Below, in pieces: positions 24,797 to 32,340 of a stretch of 34,365 nt of DNA (position 1 is its first letter; each line of letters begins with the position of its first letter). The notes beneath the pieces were generated by a model. The model searched no databases. It had not been told where the DNA came from and saw nothing but the letters and a program-made list of their open reading frames with translations. The position numbers were made by a program, and so were the translations under genes. The DNA is taken from contig JAZLJL010000088.1 in assembly GCA_045617845.1 (NCBI GenBank), positions 1 through 34,365 on the forward strand, in the 5' to 3' direction. Origin of the DNA: UBA1181 sp045617845. Lineage in GTDB: Bacteria; Bacteroidota; Bacteroidia; Bacteroidales; Paludibacteraceae.

Positions 24797-24868
24797 GGCG
24801 GATTCGTCTATCGGCTAGGACGGATGCCTCTCACGCATCAAAGAGCAGTTCGATTCTGCTATCCGCTA
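24797..24868 (+). tRNA. tRNA-Glu (anticodon CTC)
   Basis: A full cloverleaf can be drawn. The acceptor stem pairs GGCGGAT (24797-24803) with ATCCGCT (24861-24867), with one G-U at the end and discriminator A at 24868. The D arm is GTCT/GGAC. The anticodon arm GATGC-CTCTCAC-GCATC gives anticodon CTC, reading GAG. The T arm is AGCAG-TTCGATT-CTGCT. The CCA end is not encoded. It is transcribed alone from a strong promoter and followed by a terminator. Confidence 0.93.
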
Positions 24869-24869
24869 C

Positions 24870-24906
24870 TAAAAAAGAGACTTCCAAAGAGGTCTCTATT
24901 TTTTTT
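24870..24906 (+). terminator. Terminator of tRNA-Glu
   Basis: Stem AGAGAC / GTCTCT, extendable inward, followed by A then eight T. It starts within 10 bases of the tRNA 3' end. The A-run on its left side means it could also stop minus-strand transcripts from tatC. Confidence 0.75.
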
Positions 24907-24998
24907 ATATATTCACATTGAAAGGAACCCAATGTCTTGTAATTCTCTACCAAGGAAGAAACTGTTTTTTATATACACATTGAAAGCCCCCCACACAT

Positions 24999-25757
24999 TC
25001 AGCGGACGGTCCTCTTCACAACGAAGATACTGAACTCATACAAAAGCATTATCGGCAGAGCCACCACGGCCAAAGTAAAGACGTCGGACGTAGGCGTAAT
25101 GACAGCGGCCGCAATCAAGACCACCACAACGGCATGTTTACGATGGAGGCACATCCAACGGGCATCCATCAGACCGAATTTAGCAAGAAGCCAGCAAACC
25201 ACAGGAATTTCGAACATCACCCCCATTGTCATGCAAAGCATCAACAACGTGGAAATATAAGACTCCAGAGAGATCAGGTTATCCACCTCCCCACTTACCT
25301 GATAAGTCCCCAAGAACCTGAACGTCAAAGGGAAGACGACAAAATAGGAAAGCAAGACGCCGATGACAAAAAGCGAATAACCACTGACGACAATAGGCGC
25401 AGCAAACCGCTTCTCCTTTTCATACAACGCAGGGGAGACAAACTCAAACAACTTATAAATCGTATAAGGAGAGGCGCACAAAACCCCGGAGCACAAGGCG
25501 ACTTTCACATGAGTGACAAACTGCTGCGCCAAGCCCGTATTGATTAAGCGGACGGAGAAAGGCTCCATCGTCTCGCCAAACAAAGAAGACAGGTAACCCA
25601 ACAAATGGTAAGAGACGAACGAATCATCCTTCGGAGCGAATACCACGGCAAAAAGTTCCTCCTTGAAAAGAAACGAGACCATAGCCATGGCAAATGTCAC
25701 GGCAATAGCACGCAGAAGCGTCCCCCGAAGCTCGTCAAGATGGTCCCAGAAGGTCAT
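24999..25757 (-). CDS. tatC: Twin-arginine translocase subunit TatC
   Basis: Encodes 252 aa with six predicted membrane helices. It opens with MTFWDHLDELRGTLLRA, the conserved cytoplasmic N-terminus of TatC that contributes to binding twin-arginine signals. Other family features are the FEFVSPALYEKEK periplasmic segment and the proline-containing AVITPTSDVFTLAVVALPIMLLYE helix region. It forms the receptor of the Tat pathway, which exports folded proteins across the inner membrane. Its ATG overlaps the tatA stop by 4 bases, so the pair is coupled. No tatB is seen, which is common in this phylum. Confidence 0.94.
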   Translation of the reverse strand: MTFWDHLDELRGTLLRAIAVTFAMAMVSFLFKEELFAVVFAPKDDSFVSYHLLGYLSSLFGETMEPFSVRLINTGLAQQFVTHVKVALCSGVLCASPYTIYKLFEFVSPALYEKEKRFAAPIVVSGYSLFVIGVLLSYFVVFPLTFRFLGTYQVSGEVDNLISLESYISTLLMLCMTMGVMFEIPVVCWLLAKFGLMDARWMCLHRKHAVVVVLIAAAVITPTSDVFTLAVVALPIMLLYEFSIFVVKRTVR

Positions 25758-25969
25758 TCTTTATCGGAATTCTCTTTCTCTTCCTTTCCTTCTTCCTTTT
25801 CCGCAGGGTCCTCCACCCCATTCATGCCATCCTTGAAACTCTTCACGCCCTTGCCCAATCCACGCATCAACTCTGGAATTTTCTTTCCGCCGAAAAGGAG
25901 AAGGACGACAAGAGCGATCACCAATATTTCCTGGAAGCCCAAGCTTCCCAAAAAAAGCAATGTATTCAT
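25754..25969 (-). CDS. tatA: Twin-arginine translocase subunit TatA/TatE
   Basis: Encodes 71 aa from the ATG at 25969; a longer frame to 26071 would put unrelated sequence before the membrane helix. One N-terminal helix (GFQEILVIALVVLLLFG) is followed by the conserved FGGKKIPELMRGLGKGVKSFK hinge and amphipathic helix, then a short Glu/Lys-rich tail. TatA oligomers form the translocation path with TatC. It is the first gene of tatA-tatC. A promoter at 26050-26082 gives a leader of about 75 bases. Confidence 0.93.
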   Translation of the reverse strand: MNTLLFLGSLGFQEILVIALVVLLLFGGKKIPELMRGLGKGVKSFKDGMNGVEDPAEKEEGKEEKENSDKE

Positions 25970-26049
25970 ATCAAATAAAAAATTATGACGGCGTAAGCAT
26001 TCCGCTTCTGTCAGGGGAATCGGGCGAATGTCCGTCAAGAAACATGACG

Positions 26050-26082
26050 CGAAGATAAAAAAATCATTCAAAACAAAGCAAA
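26050..26082 (-). promoter_or_regulatory. Promoter of tatA-tatC
   Basis: On the minus strand, TTTG (26082-26079), 21 bases, then TATCTTCG (26057-26050), a variant -7 box. Confidence 0.5.
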
Positions 26083-26121
26083 ATAATAGAAGTAACCATC
26101 CGCCCTCAAACTCAAATTTAT

Positions 26122-26190
26122 TATATTTGCGGACTCAAAAAAAATTAACACTGACGGCGTTTGTAGGCCGTCAAAAAGATTATTAAAGAT
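26122..26190 (+). promoter_or_regulatory. thrS -7 box and leader hairpin
   Basis: TATATTTG at 26122-26129 fits a -7 box; no TTTG is seen at -33. The short leader carries a perfect 7-bp hairpin, TGACGGC / GCCGTCA (26152-26158 and 26167-26173) with an 8-base loop, ending 17 bases before the thrS ATG. It is followed by AAAAAG rather than a T-run, so it is not a terminator. A role in translational control of thrS is inference. Confidence 0.5.
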
Positions 26191-28140
26191 ATGATTAAAG
26201 TTACATTCCCAGACGGATCCGTAAGAGAGTACGAAAACGGAACCACTGGTTTGCAGATCGCGGGAAGCATCAGCGAGAGATTAGCGCAGGAAGTGCTTTC
26301 CATCAGTGTGAATGGTGAAGTTCGCGACTTGAACCGCCCAATCGACGAGGATTGCGCCATCAAGTTGCATAAGTTCGATGACGAGGAGGGCAAGCACACA
26401 TTCTGGCACACGTCAGCCCACTTGATGGCCCAAGCCATCCAAATGCTCTACCCTAACGCAAAATTCGGTATCGGTCCTGCCATCGAGAACGGATTCTACT
26501 ACGACATCGACTTCGGAGAGACAGTCCTCAAAGAGTCCGACTTCGCCGCCATCGAGAAGAAGATGGCAGAAATCGTAGCCACGAAACAGACCTTGACCCG
26601 CAAGGAAATCTCCAAAGCTGACGCATTGAAGATGTTCGGAGACAGAGGTGAAGTCTATAAGACAGAATTGATCAATGACCTGGAGGACGGCAAAATCACC
26701 CTTTACGAACAAGGTTCGTTCACAGACCTTTGCCGCGGTCCTCACTTGGCAGACGTCTCCCCTATCAAGGCGATGAAAATCACTTCATTAGCCGGCGCAT
26801 ATTGGCGCGGCGACGAGAAGAGAAAACAATTGACCCGTCTATACGCCATCACCTTCCCTAAGAAGAAGATGTTGGACGAACACCTCGCATTGTTGGAAGA
26901 GGCAAAGAAACGCGACCACCGAAAAATCGGTAAGGAACTCGGCTTGTTCATGTTCACCGACATGGTCGGCAAGGGACTTCCAATGTGGTTGCCTAAAGGC
27001 ACGGCACTCCGCCTTCGCCTCGAGGACTTCTTGAAGAGAATCCAAAAGAAGTTCGGTTACCAACAAGTAATGACCCCTCATATCGGAAACAAGGATTTGT
27101 ACGTCACTTCAGGTCACTGGGACCACTACGGCGCAGACAGTTTCCAACCTATCACGACACCGGAAGAGGGCGAGGTTTACATGTTGAAACCTATGAACTG
27201 TCCTCACCACTGTATGATCTACAAATGGCAACCACGTTCTTACCGCGACCTTCCATTACGTCTGGCAGAGTTCGGTACGGTTTACCGTTACGAACAGAGC
27301 GGCGAGCTCCACGGATTGACCCGCGTGCGTTCGTTCACACAAGACGATGCGCACATCTACTGCCGTCCGGACCAAGTGAAGGAGGAGTTCATCCGCGTGA
27401 TGGACATTATCTCCATCATATTCAAAGCATTGGATTTCCAAAACTTCGAAGCGCAAATCTCCTTACGTGACCCTAACAACAAAACAAAATACGTAGGAAC
27501 CGACGAGAACTGGGCGAAAGCCGAAGCTGCTATCGTGGAGGCTTGCAAAGAGAAAGGTATGCCTGCGAAAGTGGAGTACGGCGAGGCCGCATTCTACGGA
27601 CCTAAATTGGACTTCATGGTAAAGGACGCCATCGGACGTCGTTGGCAATTGGGCACCATCCAAGTAGACTACAACTTGCCAGAACGTTTCGGTCTGGAAT
27701 ATGTGGGCGAAGACAACCAAAAACACAGACCAGTGATGATCCACCGCGCGCCTTTCGGCTCCATGGAACGTTTCGTGGCCGTGTTGATCGAGCACACAGG
27801 AGGAAAATTCCCATTGTGGTTGACTCCAGACCAAGTGGTCGTATTGCCTATCAGCGAAAAGTTCAACGATTACGCTCAGAAGGTGGTAGATTATTTGGAC
27901 ACGAAAGACATCAGAGCCATCGTGGACGACCGAAACGAGAAGATCGGACGCAAGATCCGCGACAACGAGGTGAAGAGAATCCCTTACATGTTGATCGTAG
28001 GTGAGAAAGAGGCTGAGAACCAAGAGGTTTCCGTCAGAAAGCAAGGCGGAGAAGACCTCGGTTCTGTGAAGTTGACAGACTTCGCAGCTAACGTGACCGC
28101 AGAGGTAGAAGCCATGATCAACAGCTGGCAAAAGAACTAA
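26191..28140 (+). CDS. thrS: Threonyl-tRNA synthetase
   Basis: Class II synthetase (649 aa) charging tRNA-Thr. Domains in order: TGS (about 1-62), editing domain (about 63-225; zinc-type residues in HTSAHLMAQ at 73-81 and CRGPH at 181-185), catalytic core (about 245-540) and anticodon-binding domain (about 548-645). The active-site zinc ligands fit Cys337 in MNCPHHC, His388 in DDAHIY and a later His in MIHRAPFGS. Motif 2 is around RYEQSGELHGLTRVRSFTQDDAH. Length is normal. A leader hairpin precedes it and a strong terminator follows, so it is not simply co-transcribed with infC, although the order thrS-infC-rpmI-rplT is the widespread one. Confidence 0.97.
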   Translation: MIKVTFPDGSVREYENGTTGLQIAGSISERLAQEVLSISVNGEVRDLNRPIDEDCAIKLHKFDDEEGKHTFWHTSAHLMAQAIQMLYPNAKFGIGPAIENGFYYDIDFGETVLKESDFAAIEKKMAEIVATKQTLTRKEISKADALKMFGDRGEVYKTELINDLEDGKITLYEQGSFTDLCRGPHLADVSPIKAMKITSLAGAYWRGDEKRKQLTRLYAITFPKKKMLDEHLALLEEAKKRDHRKIGKELGLFMFTDMVGKGLPMWLPKGTALRLRLEDFLKRIQKKFGYQQVMTPHIGNKDLYVTSGHWDHYGADSFQPITTPEEGEVYMLKPMNCPHHCMIYKWQPRSYRDLPLRLAEFGTVYRYEQSGELHGLTRVRSFTQDDAHIYCRPDQVKEEFIRVMDIISIIFKALDFQNFEAQISLRDPNNKTKYVGTDENWAKAEAAIVEACKEKGMPAKVEYGEAAFYGPKLDFMVKDAIGRRWQLGTIQVDYNLPERFGLEYVGEDNQKHRPVMIHRAPFGSMERFVAVLIEHTGGKFPLWLTPDQVVVLPISEKFNDYAQKVVDYLDTKDIRAIVDDRNEKIGRKIRDNEVKRIPYMLIVGEKEAENQEVSVRKQGGEDLGSVKLTDFAANVTAEVEAMINSWQKN

Positions 28141-28162
28141 TTTCCACAAGGAATTATACGAA

Positions 28163-28194
28163 GAAGGCGATCCGCATGGGTCGCCTTTTTTTCC
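28163..28194 (+). terminator. Rho-independent terminator after thrS
   Basis: Stem AAGGCGATCC / GGGTCGCCTT (one wobble), loop of 4, then a T-run; 25 bases past the thrS stop. Confidence 0.85.
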
Positions 28195-28351
28195 CCATAA
28201 AAAAGCCCGAGATCGCATCAAAGATATCTAGGAGATCGGAAAACAAGCGGAGGGGAAAAGAAGGAAGCGACAACATCGAATCACTTTGCAAACATACGAT
28301 GTATAAAATTCAAATGAAATTATCCAATCGAACACTAAAAAAAATAGAGGA

Positions 28352-28496
28352 TTTGCACATAGTTCAATGAAAATTACTATTTTTGCAGTCGATTTTAAAA
28401 GAATCAGTGGAGGCGGAAAGCTCCGAAGGAGAACAAGCCGACACATAAACAAATGATAGTCAATAAGTTTAACTAATTAATAGGAGGAAAAGAGTT
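28352..28496 (+). promoter_or_regulatory. Promoter and leader of infC-rpmI-rplT
   Basis: TTTG (28352-28355), 22 bases, then TATTTTTG (28378-28385) form a slightly wide promoter. The predicted leader of about 105 bases holds a hairpin, GGC-x6-CTCC-GAA-GGAG-x5-GCC (28412-28439), and ends with a strong Shine-Dalgarno AGGAGG at 28482-28487, rare in this phylum and nine bases before the proposed ATC start. L20 or IF3 autoregulation through this leader is plausible but not shown. In the rest of the thrS-infC gap (28195-28351) I see no gene. Confidence 0.6.
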
Positions 28497-29081
28497 ATCG
28501 CAACAACAAAACCTTTCATTAAGAGAACAGATGCGAAACCAGCTGCCAACACAGGTAACGGCAGCACAGGCAAAGAGGCCCACCGCATCAATGATCGAAT
28601 CCGAGAGAGCGAGGTTCGTCTCGTAGGAGACAACGTGGAACAAGGAGTATACCCAATAGAGGAAGCGCTTCGCATCGCCGATGAACAAGAGTTGGATTTG
28701 ATTGAAATTTCTCCGAATGCAGTTCCTCCTGTTTGCAGGATAGCTGACTATCAAAAGTTCCTGTACCAACAGAAGAAGAAGGAGAAGGAGATGAAAGCCA
28801 AAGCCACTAAGGTGGTGGTGAAGGAGATTCGTTTCGGGCCTCAGACAGATGACCATGACTACGACTTCAAGTTGAAGCATGCCATCGGGTTCCTCCAAGA
28901 GGGCGCAAAATTAAAGGCGTACGTTTTCTTCAAAGGACGTTCCATCCTATTCAAGGAGCAGGGAGAAGTGCTTTTGCTTAGATTCGCCAACGATTTGGAG
29001 GAGTACGCGAAAGTGGACCAATTGCCGCAATTGGAAGGCAAAAGAATGATCATCCAACTCTCCCCTAAGAAAAAGAAGTAA
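28497..29081 (+). CDS. infC: Translation initiation factor IF-3 (non-canonical ATC start)
   Basis: IF-3 (194 aa by this start) keeps 30S subunits free and checks the start codon. The N-domain begins AHRINDRIRESEVRLVGDN, continues through LDLIEISPNAVPPVCRIADY, and the C-domain runs from KEIRFGPQTDDHDYDFK to the end. The first ATG/GTG/TTG in this frame after the TAA at 28470-28472 is a GTG at 28635, which would delete the conserved RINDRIR helix. ATC at 28497 lies nine bases after AGGAGG and gives (M)ATTKPFIKRTDAK before the N-domain. E. coli infC starts with AUU and the Myxococcus xanthus homologue with AUC; IF-3 represses such starts, forming an autoregulatory loop. An ATT at 28518 is the next alternative. 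Confidence 0.9.
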   Translation: MATTKPFIKRTDAKPAANTGNGSTGKEAHRINDRIRESEVRLVGDNVEQGVYPIEEALRIADEQELDLIEISPNAVPPVCRIADYQKFLYQQKKKEKEMKAKATKVVVKEIRFGPQTDDHDYDFKLKHAIGFLQEGAKLKAYVFFKGRSILFKEQGEVLLLRFANDLEEYAKVDQLPQLEGKRMIIQLSPKKKK

Positions 29082-29122
29082 GAAATTTTCTTAATACACA
29101 GTTTAATTTAATTTACAAAACA

Positions 29123-29320
29123 ATGCCAAAAGTAAAGACTAATTCCGGTGCCAAAAAGAGGTTTGCCCTTACCGGATCAGGAAAGATTAAGAGAAAGCAT
29201 GCGTTCAAACGTCACATTTTGACGAAGAAGACCAAAAAACAAAAATTGGGATTGACCCACGCTGGTCTTGTCGATTCAGCAGACATGAAGAGCGTAAAAA
29301 GCATGCTTTGCTTACGTTAA
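29123..29320 (+). CDS. rpmI: 50S ribosomal protein L35
   Basis: Encodes 65 aa, very basic, with the L35 opening MPKVKTNSGAKKRFALTGSG and the KRKHAFKRHILTKKTKKQK core. It binds 23S rRNA in the large subunit. It follows infC after 41 bases and precedes rplT, the usual infC-rpmI-rplT order. Confidence 0.97.
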   Translation: MPKVKTNSGAKKRFALTGSGKIKRKHAFKRHILTKKTKKQKLGLTHAGLVDSADMKSVKSMLCLR

Positions 29321-29398
29321 AAAACTTTTTATTAATCGATTGTTTAGCATGAAGTTCTCATTCAATTGAGGCGCTAACGGTCACAAATCTTTAAGAAA

Positions 29399-29749
29399 AT
29401 GCCAAGATCAGTAAATCACGTTGCTTCTAGAGCAAAGAGAAAGAAAATTTTGAAACTCACCAGAGGTTACTATGGTGCAAGAAAGAACGTTTGGACAGTA
29501 GCAAAGAACACTTGGGAGAAGGGTCTTTTGTATGCTTTCCGCGATCGTAGAAACAAGAAACGTAACTTCCGCGCATTGTGGATCCAACGTATCAACGCTG
29601 CCGCTCGTTTGGAGGGAATGTCTTATTCTCAATTGATGGGCGCAATCCACAAATCAGGTATCGAAATGAACCGTAAGGTGTTGGCTGACTTAGCCATGAA
29701 CCAACCTGAAGCTTTCAAGGCGGTTGTCGACAAGGTAAAGAACGCTTAA
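29399..29749 (+). CDS. rplT: 50S ribosomal protein L20
   Basis: Encodes 116 aa with typical L20 sequence: MPRSVNHVASRAKRKKILKL, GYYGARKNVWTVAK, RDRRNKKRNFRALWIQRINA and NRKVLADLA. It is an early 23S rRNA-binding assembly protein and, in several bacteria, the translational repressor of its own operon. It lies 78 bases after rpmI, and a strong terminator follows, closing the unit. Confidence 0.97.
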   Translation: MPRSVNHVASRAKRKKILKLTRGYYGARKNVWTVAKNTWEKGLLYAFRDRRNKKRNFRALWIQRINAAARLEGMSYSQLMGAIHKSGIEMNRKVLADLAMNQPEAFKAVVDKVKNA

Positions 29750-29772
29750 TAGTTCCTCTTACCTATACCTCT

Positions 29773-29808
29773 AAGGATGTATCATTCGTTTGGTACATCC
29801 TTATTTTT
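29773..29808 (+). terminator. Rho-independent terminator after rplT
   Basis: Stem AAGGATGTA / TACATCCTT with a 12-base loop, followed by A and a run of T; 24 bases past the rplT stop. Confidence 0.85.
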
Positions 29809-29811
29809 TTC

Positions 29812-29858
29812 CGCATTCCCCTTTCTCATAGCGAGAAGGATTGGACAACAGGAATGCG
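29812..29858. repeat. Inverted repeat, nested hairpins
   Basis: CGCATTCC (29812-29819) and GGAATGCG (29851-29858) are perfect complements, enclosing a smaller hairpin TTCTC-ATAGC-GAGAA. It has no T-run and lies between two terminators. Function unknown. Confidence 0.45.
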
Positions 29859-29859
29859 C

Positions 29860-29896
29860 AAAAACAGAACAGGAGACCTCATAGAGACCTCCTGTT
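29860..29896 (-). terminator. Probable terminator after the small NVEALA-like gene
   Basis: On the minus strand AACAGGAG / CTCCTGTT form an 8-bp stem, extendable by inner GTCTC/GAGGT pairing, followed by CTGTTTTTG. It lies about 65 bases past the stop. Confidence 0.5.
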
Positions 29897-29960
29897 TCGT
29901 TTACACCATACCTTATAGGTGAAACATTACTTGTTATTAACTTACCTGCTTCGGGACAAA

Positions 29961-30191
29961 TTACTCGTAAAAGTTTTGTTGCTCCTCAGCAGATGTGAAC
30001 TCACTCCTAATTGAGGAGAACAATTGCTCCTCTCCCAGGTTCTCTTCTACAGGCTCCTGAAGCACCATGTCTGGCTCTGGCTCTACATTAGCAGCACTCA
30101 ACTCACAAGTATTGTTCAAGTGATTTTGATAGATAACTGCAGCTGCGGCACATACGCCCAACACTGCGAAAATTGCGATTCCTTTTTTCAT
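29961..30191 (-). CDS. Small exported peptide, NVEALA-like
   Basis: Encodes 76 aa. It begins MKKGIAIFAVLGVCAAAAVI, a signal or membrane segment, followed by CELSAANVEPEPDM. This resembles the ...LSxxxLANVEALA... region of the small NVEALA-domain peptides of Bacteroidales, with EALA replaced by EPEP. The acidic remainder (QEPVEENLGEEQLFSSIRSE) has no recognisable domain. NVEALA peptides have no established function. The family assignment is tentative; a generic small secreted protein is the alternative. A TAATTTTG box at 30206-30199 may be its -7 element, very close to the ATG. Confidence 0.6.
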   Translation of the reverse strand: MKKGIAIFAVLGVCAAAAVIYQNHLNNTCELSAANVEPEPDMVLQEPVEENLGEEQLFSSIRSEFTSAEEQQNFYE

Positions 30192-30562
30192 GGCCGTACA
30201 AAATTAGTCCAACATACACATTAATAATAAGCGTGTGATTTTTCAATCACAACATTCTAAAGGTAGTTCAAATACTTCCAATTTCCAAATATTCCAACCT
30301 CTATTTCCTATTAGGCTTTGTTTTTTTTGTCCATTAATAATTTAACATTATTTTAACAATCATTTTTCATGCACTTTCGACGAAGATGGTTTCCCTATGC
30401 GTTTTTATTGACATGAGTTACCCCCAAAGAAGAATCGGTTACTCAAAGGAAACATCCATTACGATTGACATTAATATAATAGTGCTCCTTCTTAGTGTTT
30501 TTCAAAAAAAAGAAGTATGTTTGCGCCCAGAAAATTATAAACCATACATTACATCAAAAACC
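30192..30562. promoter_or_regulatory. Intergenic region between divergent genes
   Basis: No convincing gene lies here; an open frame from 30386 runs into the esterase gene but has no signal peptide until 30563. On the minus strand TAATTTTG (30206-30199) is a possible -7 box for the small peptide gene. On the plus strand TATGTTTG (30516-30523) is a good -7 box for the esterase, with only a weak -33, predicting a leader of about 33 bases. A small hairpin TGTGAT / ATCACA lies near 30235-30252. The rest is plain AT-rich sequence. Confidence 0.5.
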
Positions 30563-32116
30563 ATGAACAGAAAAACATTGGAATTACTAGGCCTATCATT
30601 GAGCGGTTTATTGTCCGTCAATATGGCGAATGCGGCGCAAAGCGCCTACAACGGAATCGTTTCCGAAATCCCTGGGAAAATTGAAGCGGAAAACTTCGAC
30701 GAAGGCGGAGAAGGCGAAGCCTACCACGACAACGAGGAGGAAAACAAGGAGGCAGGAGGCCGTCTGGACGAAGGCGTGGACGTCAAGACCGAAAATGGCG
30801 TCACCTGCATCGGGTGGACGCAAGAGGGCGAATGGCTCGAATACACGGTAAACGTGAAGGAGACTTCCCAATACAAGTACACCATGCGCGTCGCTTCGGA
30901 CAACAACGGAGGAGCCTTCCACTTCGAAATCGATGGGGAGAAAATCTCCTCCACAAAAAGCGTCAGCAGCACAGGCGCCTACACGACTTACACGGATATC
31001 ACAGGCACGACCAAAGAAATAACGGAGGGTACCCACGTCCTAAGATTGGCGATCGACGGGAATTACTTCGACATCGATTGTTTCTCTTTCGAACCATACA
31101 TCGAGCTCAAGACCATCAACTTCTTTAAGAACGGGAAGGTCCTCTACGCCAACGACGAACTGATGGACAGCATCTACATCAGGGAAGGAACCACCTTCGC
31201 CAACAAAGGCGGACAAATTTGTTTCTCTGAAATGGGACTGCTGGACAGCATCGTATTCAACCTCCAAAAGAAAGGAATGATTGTCGACGACTACGTCTAT
31301 GACGCAAACATCTCCTACAGAGACGTCAACGTTAACCCATGCAACCAAAAAGGAACCATCGTAGAAGAGAGCTATAATATAGGCAATGGGACTAACAGAT
31401 GCTATGTTTACCTCCCTTACGGCTATGACAGCAGCAAGAAATACAACATCTTCTATTTGATGCATGGAGGTGGTGAGAACGAAAGAACATTATTCTTTCA
31501 AGACGACACCCAACTTCAAAACGTGTTTGACAACTTAATACACGACGGAACAATAGAACCTACGATTGTCGTAACACCCACATTCAACAAATGCGAGGCG
31601 CAGACTTTCTGGAACGAGTTGAGAAATTATTTGCTCGCATACATTGAAGGCAAATACTCCACTTATGCGGAGGGGACCTCCATCGAAGACTTCAAGAAAT
31701 CTCGTATGCACAGAGCCTACGGAGGGTTCTCCATGGGTGGTGTGTCCACTTGGGCCAACTTCGAGAACAACCTGGACATCATCGGTTACTTCATGCCTTT
31801 GAGCGGTGACTATTGGGGCGCAAATGACGCCAACTCCAAGGCTATAAATCTGAACAATGTAGTCGAAAGATCGGGATTGGAAGATAACCAATTCGCCATC
31901 TTCTGCGCTACGGGTTCCGAAGACATAGCTTATCCGAACGTCAATCCTCAAATCGAAGCCATGAAATCACAGTCGCATTTCCACTACACGGCAGACTTTA
32001 ACGAAGGGAACCTCTACTTCTTAGTGGCTCCAGGCAAAGAACACTGGTGGGCTCACGTCAGACACTATGTCGGTCTCGCACTTCCTTATTTCTTCCATAA
32101 GGATTTCATCGAATAA
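30563..32116 (+). CDS. Secreted CBM6 - carbohydrate esterase (CE1/esterase D-like)
   Basis: Encodes 517 aa from the ATG at 30563, which opens the signal peptide MNRKTLELLGLSLSGLLSVN, cleaved around ANAA. A CBM6-type module (about 35-178) shows IPGKIEAENFDEGGEGEAYHD, GWTQEGEWLEYTVNV and the closing IDCFSFEPY, known to bind xylan or other beta-glycans. The C-terminal alpha/beta-hydrolase (about 260-517) belongs to the CE1/esterase D class: CYVYLPYGYD, YLMHGGGENERT (oxyanion region), nucleophile Ser390 in GGFSMGG, and the catalytic His likely in GKEHWWAHVRHY (His494). Feruloyl or acetyl-xylan esterase activity is likely. It ends without a T9SS tail. A 14-bp-stem terminator follows. Confidence 0.9.
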   Translation: MNRKTLELLGLSLSGLLSVNMANAAQSAYNGIVSEIPGKIEAENFDEGGEGEAYHDNEEENKEAGGRLDEGVDVKTENGVTCIGWTQEGEWLEYTVNVKETSQYKYTMRVASDNNGGAFHFEIDGEKISSTKSVSSTGAYTTYTDITGTTKEITEGTHVLRLAIDGNYFDIDCFSFEPYIELKTINFFKNGKVLYANDELMDSIYIREGTTFANKGGQICFSEMGLLDSIVFNLQKKGMIVDDYVYDANISYRDVNVNPCNQKGTIVEESYNIGNGTNRCYVYLPYGYDSSKKYNIFYLMHGGGENERTLFFQDDTQLQNVFDNLIHDGTIEPTIVVTPTFNKCEAQTFWNELRNYLLAYIEGKYSTYAEGTSIEDFKKSRMHRAYGGFSMGGVSTWANFENNLDIIGYFMPLSGDYWGANDANSKAINLNNVVERSGLEDNQFAIFCATGSEDIAYPNVNPQIEAMKSQSHFHYTADFNEGNLYFLVAPGKEHWWAHVRHYVGLALPYFFHKDFIE

Positions 32117-32155
32117 CCTCAGACACACAAAAAATCTAATTCAATAGTGAAATTC

Positions 32156-32193
32156 AAGCCCTGATGGAAGTCATTTTCCATCAGGGCTTTCTT
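32156..32193 (+). terminator. Rho-independent terminator after the esterase gene
   Basis: A perfect 14-bp stem, AAGCCCTGATGGAA / TTCCATCAGGGCTT, with a 6-base loop and TCTTT behind it. Confidence 0.85.
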
Positions 32194-32283
32194 TATAAAC
32201 CGACGGATCGGTACAGCCACAGCCGTTTTCCCTTGCCATTTCATGAAAAACTTCCATATTTTCAATTAAAAAACATCAATCTT

Positions 32284-32315
32284 ATTGACAACAAAAAGGA
32301 ATTGAATTATCTTTA
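32284..32315 (+). promoter_or_regulatory. Promoter of the cysteine-rich cluster
   Basis: ATTG (32284-32287), 20 bases, then TATCTTTA (32308-32315), one base off the -7 consensus. The start near 32322 leaves a leader of about 19 bases. Confidence 0.5.
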
Positions 32316-32340
32316 TTTAATAATTCTCTAATAGATAAAA

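Noticed and set aside
24901..24986. Short direct repeat (about CACATTGAAAG) downstream of tRNA-Glu, as an attachment site
   Set aside because: The repeat is short, does not match the tRNA 3' end, and no integrase is present.
27463..28221. 252-aa open frame on the minus strand
   Set aside because: It lies antisense to the 3' end of thrS and crosses its terminator; no family features.
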